Assembly: GCA_947167455.1 (NCBI GenBank)
Contig: CAMVIB010000002.1
Span: 1-64,000, forward strand
DNA: 64,000 nucleotides
Origin: an uncultured Prevotellaceae bacterium
Lineage (GTDB): Bacteria > Bacteroidota > Bacteroidia > Bacteroidales > Bacteroidaceae
Reading direction: 5' to 3'
The stretch's first letter is position 1. The number at the start of each line of letters is the position of its first letter. Of this stretch, positions 61,675-64,000 are shown piece by piece. Made by a program: the position numbers and the translations under genes. Below the pieces are notes generated by a model, which saw only the letters and a program-made list of their open reading frames with translations, was not told the DNA's origin and made no database searches.

Positions 61675-63463
61675 TAAGATATTTGTGTCCTTTGTGAACG
61701 ATGACCTTTGAATGTCGTGTGGCAGGCATGCCAGAAATGTCACACGGTGTGTCTGCCGCCTGGTGCCCGTAGCCCGACACGGGCATGCCATCGTGGCCGA
61801 TGTCACTGATGCCGCTGCCTGACGGCGTGGTGAAATCCACTTGTGCCTGCACGGTCCACGGACATCGTAGCATGAAGGTGTAACGGGTGGCGGGCCGTAG
61901 GTTTCCGAATGTCACTTCGAGCATCGCTGTAGCGCCGGCTTGCAGGCTCAGCACATCGTAGTGGCGGCTGTCCTCGTCGCTGCCCTCGCTGACGATGCAG
62001 TAGGTGACGAGGTCGCCTGCCACGCCTTCTGCTGCCGTGTTTGTCACGGGGATGGTGAATGTGGCGCGGTCGGGTGCTGTCTGCCGCATGGCGGCTTCTC
62101 CCCACTGCAGGCGCGACGGCTTACCGCTGCTGATGCTTATGGGCTGAGAGTATGGTATGCTGACATCGTCGTGCGAGATGCCGAGTATGCGCTCGCCGAC
62201 ATTCCTGAATTTCAGGTATGTGCGTTGGCGTCGGCGCTCGCCGGGCAGCAAGGTGAGTCCGGCCAGTCCCACGTAGTCGGCCTGCATGAACACGGCAGTG
62301 TCGGTGGGCAGGTATGACATCACCTCGTATGTATATGTTATGGTGTCACGGCTGGTGTTCTCGAAGTCGAAGTCGGCACCCACGTAGCCGTTGGTGTCGG
62401 CCTGTCGTTGCAGGGCGATGGAGTGCAGTGTCACGCCGAGGCTGTCGATGCGTAGGGTGTCGGGTACCAGTGGCCTTGCGTCGGCCGAGGGGTGCATGGT
62501 GAGTAGTGTGTGGTTGCAGAAGAAGCCCATCACCATCTTGTCCTCAACATACCCTGTCGGTTCCCACGGGTCGAGCCAGTCGAGGTCGTACCAGCCGTCA
62601 TATTTCCCGTTGTAGCCCCAGTTGACGTGGTAGAAGCCTCGTGTGTCAACGCCGTCGATATTGAAGGCGTGTCCGTTGATGGCCATCGTGTGTGCGGCAT
62701 AGGCCACGGGTCGGTGGTTGCTGAGTTCATGCTGCAATATGGCGTGCCATCGTCTGGGAGGGTACATCACCCTGTCGTAGAGCCGCACCATGCCATAGCC
62801 TAATGCCTGATGCAGGGGCTGCTCGGCATCCCAGAGGCTTGCGCCTGACGAAGCGAGTCCGTAGTTCATGTGCACTGCCATGCCGGCAGCCAGTGAAGGC
62901 AGTGCGATGGCTTCGCCCTGAGTCTGGGTGTAGCCTTTGCGATAGTCGTCGATGTAGTTGCTCCAGTCGAAGCGTGTGCCAGGCAGCATGTCGTCGATAG
63001 TGTAGTGTGGTGTCTGCCAGCCATGCAGTGTGTCTGTCAGGGTCTCTGGGTAGCGGTAGTAGGCCATCAGCTGTTCGATGCATGTTGCCACGCATCCCGA
63101 TAGGCATCGCTCGGTGCTCACGTTGCCGTCATCGTAAGTCCATCGGGGGCACATCCAGTTGTAGGGTGCTTCCTGGTCGCGTATGGAGGTGAGCAGCGGG
63201 CCAATGGTAGTCGATGGCGCTTCTGCCAGTCTGTGTCTCAGTGCTCGTGCCATGCGCCGTGTCATGACGGTGGCGTAATGGCTCTCGCTCTGCACCGTGA
63301 CGTCCTGTCCGAGCCTCTGCCGCAACAGTGGCGGCATGTCGCCACCGGCCGCTACGCCATAAGCCACAAGTTCGCCATCGGCAATGAGGCGAACTTGTGA
63401 TGACGCCGGCAACGCCATGAGCATTGCCAGCAGTAAGCTGATGACTAACGTCCTATGTGGCAT
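61652..63463 (-). CDS. C10-family cysteine peptidase (streptopain-like)
   Basis: A 603-aa secreted peptidase. Signal peptide residues 1-22 (MALPASSQ). The pro-part runs to about residue 95, then the C10 domain: CLSGCVATCIEQLMAYYRYP (catalytic Cys 124), SLAAGMAVHMNYG, NHRPVAYAAHTMAINGHAFNIDGVD (catalytic His near 265) and GFYHVNWGYNGKYDGWYDLDWLDP (Trp of the C10 fold). The last ~280 residues are beta-sandwich-like modules. The C-terminus has DISGMPATRHSKVIVHKGHK, a decayed version of the conserved tail of the other surface proteins here. C10 members include SpeB and interpain A of Prevotella intermedia, which act on host proteins; its target is unknown. Confidence 0.9.
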   Translation of the reverse strand: MPHRTLVISLLLAMLMALPASSQVRLIADGELVAYGVAAGGDMPPLLRQRLGQDVTVQSESHYATVMTRRMARALRHRLAEAPSTTIGPLLTSIRDQEAPYNWMCPRWTYDDGNVSTERCLSGCVATCIEQLMAYYRYPETLTDTLHGWQTPHYTIDDMLPGTRFDWSNYIDDYRKGYTQTQGEAIALPSLAAGMAVHMNYGLASSGASLWDAEQPLHQALGYGMVRLYDRVMYPPRRWHAILQHELSNHRPVAYAAHTMAINGHAFNIDGVDTRGFYHVNWGYNGKYDGWYDLDWLDPWEPTGYVEDKMVMGFFCNHTLLTMHPSADARPLVPDTLRIDSLGVTLHSIALQRQADTNGYVGADFDFENTSRDTITYTYEVMSYLPTDTAVFMQADYVGLAGLTLLPGERRRQRTYLKFRNVGERILGISHDDVSIPYSQPISISSGKPSRLQWGEAAMRQTAPDRATFTIPVTNTAAEGVAGDLVTYCIVSEGSDEDSRHYDVLSLQAGATAMLEVTFGNLRPATRYTFMLRCPWTVQAQVDFTTPSGSGISDIGHDGMPVSGYGHQAADTPCDISGMPATRHSKVIVHKGHKYLNDTRNTH

Positions 63464-63478
63464 CCTTGTGTCGGTGTG

Positions 63479-64000
63479 TCAGAGTCCGGCCAGACATTTG
63501 CCCTCTGGCGTGAGGAATGCCTTGGCTTTCTCGTAAGGTATGATGCACGATGGTAGTCCGAAGGCGTATGCGGCTATCTCGTATTGCTGATACACGAAGC
63601 TCACGCCCTCTGGCTTCAGAGCCGGTGGTGTGCTGGGCAGTGCCAGCAGCGAGTCGTCGGGCAGGTCTGTGAGGTCTGCCGTGAAGAGGTAGTCTCGCAG
63701 GGTATGTGGCTCATCGTCCTTGATGTTGCCGTCGAAATACTCCAGGATACCCTCTCGCAGACATTGCATCAATGCTTGGCGGGCGTTGATGGTGTCCACG
63801 AGGTTCCAACCCATCCGCTTGCCGTCAGTTCGGCTGAAGGTGGTCTCCTCCTCGATGTACAGGCCGTGTGCTCCTCCGGTGTATATGTTATATCCTGTGG
63901 TGTAGGTGAGGTAGTTGGCCGTCTGTGCCGTTATTGTGCCTTGGTAGTCGTTGCCGTAGCCACTGGGCATGTCGCCTTCTTCGTCGGGTTGCATGAGCAT
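63479..64000 (-). CDS. DUF3298 domain protein, C-terminal part (N-terminus outside the window)
   Basis: A 173-aa C-terminal fragment whose frame remains open at base 64000. The segment TYTTGYNIYTGGAHGLYIEEETTFSRTDGKRMGWNLVD, followed by RQALMQCLREGILEYFD and VSFVYQQYEIAAYAFGLPSCIIPYEKAKAFL, matches DUF3298 (RsiV C-terminal, lysozyme-inhibitor-like). The usual DUF4163 part should lie upstream. It is 15 nt upstream of the C10 peptidase and probably in its operon. Whether the ATG at 64000 is the true start is unlikely; it is probably internal. Confidence 0.75.
   Translation of the reverse strand: MLMQPDEEGDMPSGYGNDYQGTITAQTANYLTYTTGYNIYTGGAHGLYIEEETTFSRTDGKRMGWNLVDTINARQALMQCLREGILEYFDGNIKDDEPHTLRDYLFTADLTDLPDDSLLALPSTPPALKPEGVSFVYQQYEIAAYAFGLPSCIIPYEKAKAFLTPEGKCLAGL

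Overview
The window looks like chromosomal DNA of a G+C-rich Bacteroidales bacterium, most likely Prevotellaceae-like. The grounds are: TAnnTTTG promoter elements (the Bacteroides-type -7 box) in front of most transcription units; a short primary sigma factor (286 aa); a T9SS plug-domain protein; Bacteroidetes-type LptD, LptC and SecA; a GH97 glycosidase; and large secreted proteins ending in a short conserved tail (...IDGRQ...GINIVRMSDGSVRKVLVK-like) typical of Prevotella surface proteins. All calls come from reading sequence and protein families by eye; no database search was run.

Layout. 0-10.9 kb holds a lipoprotein, two MFS permeases and proS on the minus strand, an OmpA-type lipoprotein, a TRIC-type channel, a DUF5103/T9SS plug protein, a DUF1460 amidase-like protein and a monofunctional transglycosylase. 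10.9-16.5 kb (minus strand) holds a small PqqD-like protein, an S24/S26-type peptidase, an HPr-kinase-like P-loop protein and a secreted hypothetical protein, all downstream of rpoD, then an HtrA/DegP protease. rnpB (RNase P RNA) lies at 16.5-17.0 kb, followed by a small HAD hydrolase. 17.8-25.7 kb contains two paralogous secreted proteins of about 1250 aa, each with its own promoter, matching leader and matching terminator pair. 25.7-27.8 kb is repeat-rich and carries a Wza-like export lipoprotein plus a 45-aa membrane ORF. 27.9-30.4 kb is a SnoaL-like protein and a GH97 enzyme. 30.6-37.5 kb is one 2288-aa surface protein built from 11 repeats. 37.7-42.0 kb is a MacAB-like ABC efflux operon.

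42.0-42.5 kb is a convergent intergenic region full of 22-bp-period repeats and very long hairpins. 42.5-49.0 kb (minus) is the operon coaX - outer-membrane protein - lptC - CBS/CorC protein, followed by ppiD. 49.1-57.3 kb (plus) is a DUF4105 protein, a degenerate alkaline-phosphatase-family protein, then secA - TerB/DnaJ protein - B3/B4 protein - 44-aa zinc ribbon. 57.4-64.0 kb (minus) is a lipoprotein, lptD, an HD-domain protein, a C10 (streptopain-type) peptidase and the C-terminal part of a DUF3298 protein.

The dominant theme is the cell envelope: LPS export (LptC, LptD), protein export and quality control (SecA, PpiD, DegP, the T9SS plug protein), peptidoglycan enzymes and large surface adhesin-like proteins. 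The least explained material is intergenic: a promoter-bearing dispersed repeat (two copies), a roughly 100-bp near-perfect hairpin, and three tandem arrays with an identical 22-bp period. The PqqD / S24 / HprK-like set is the most suggestive uncharacterised gene group.
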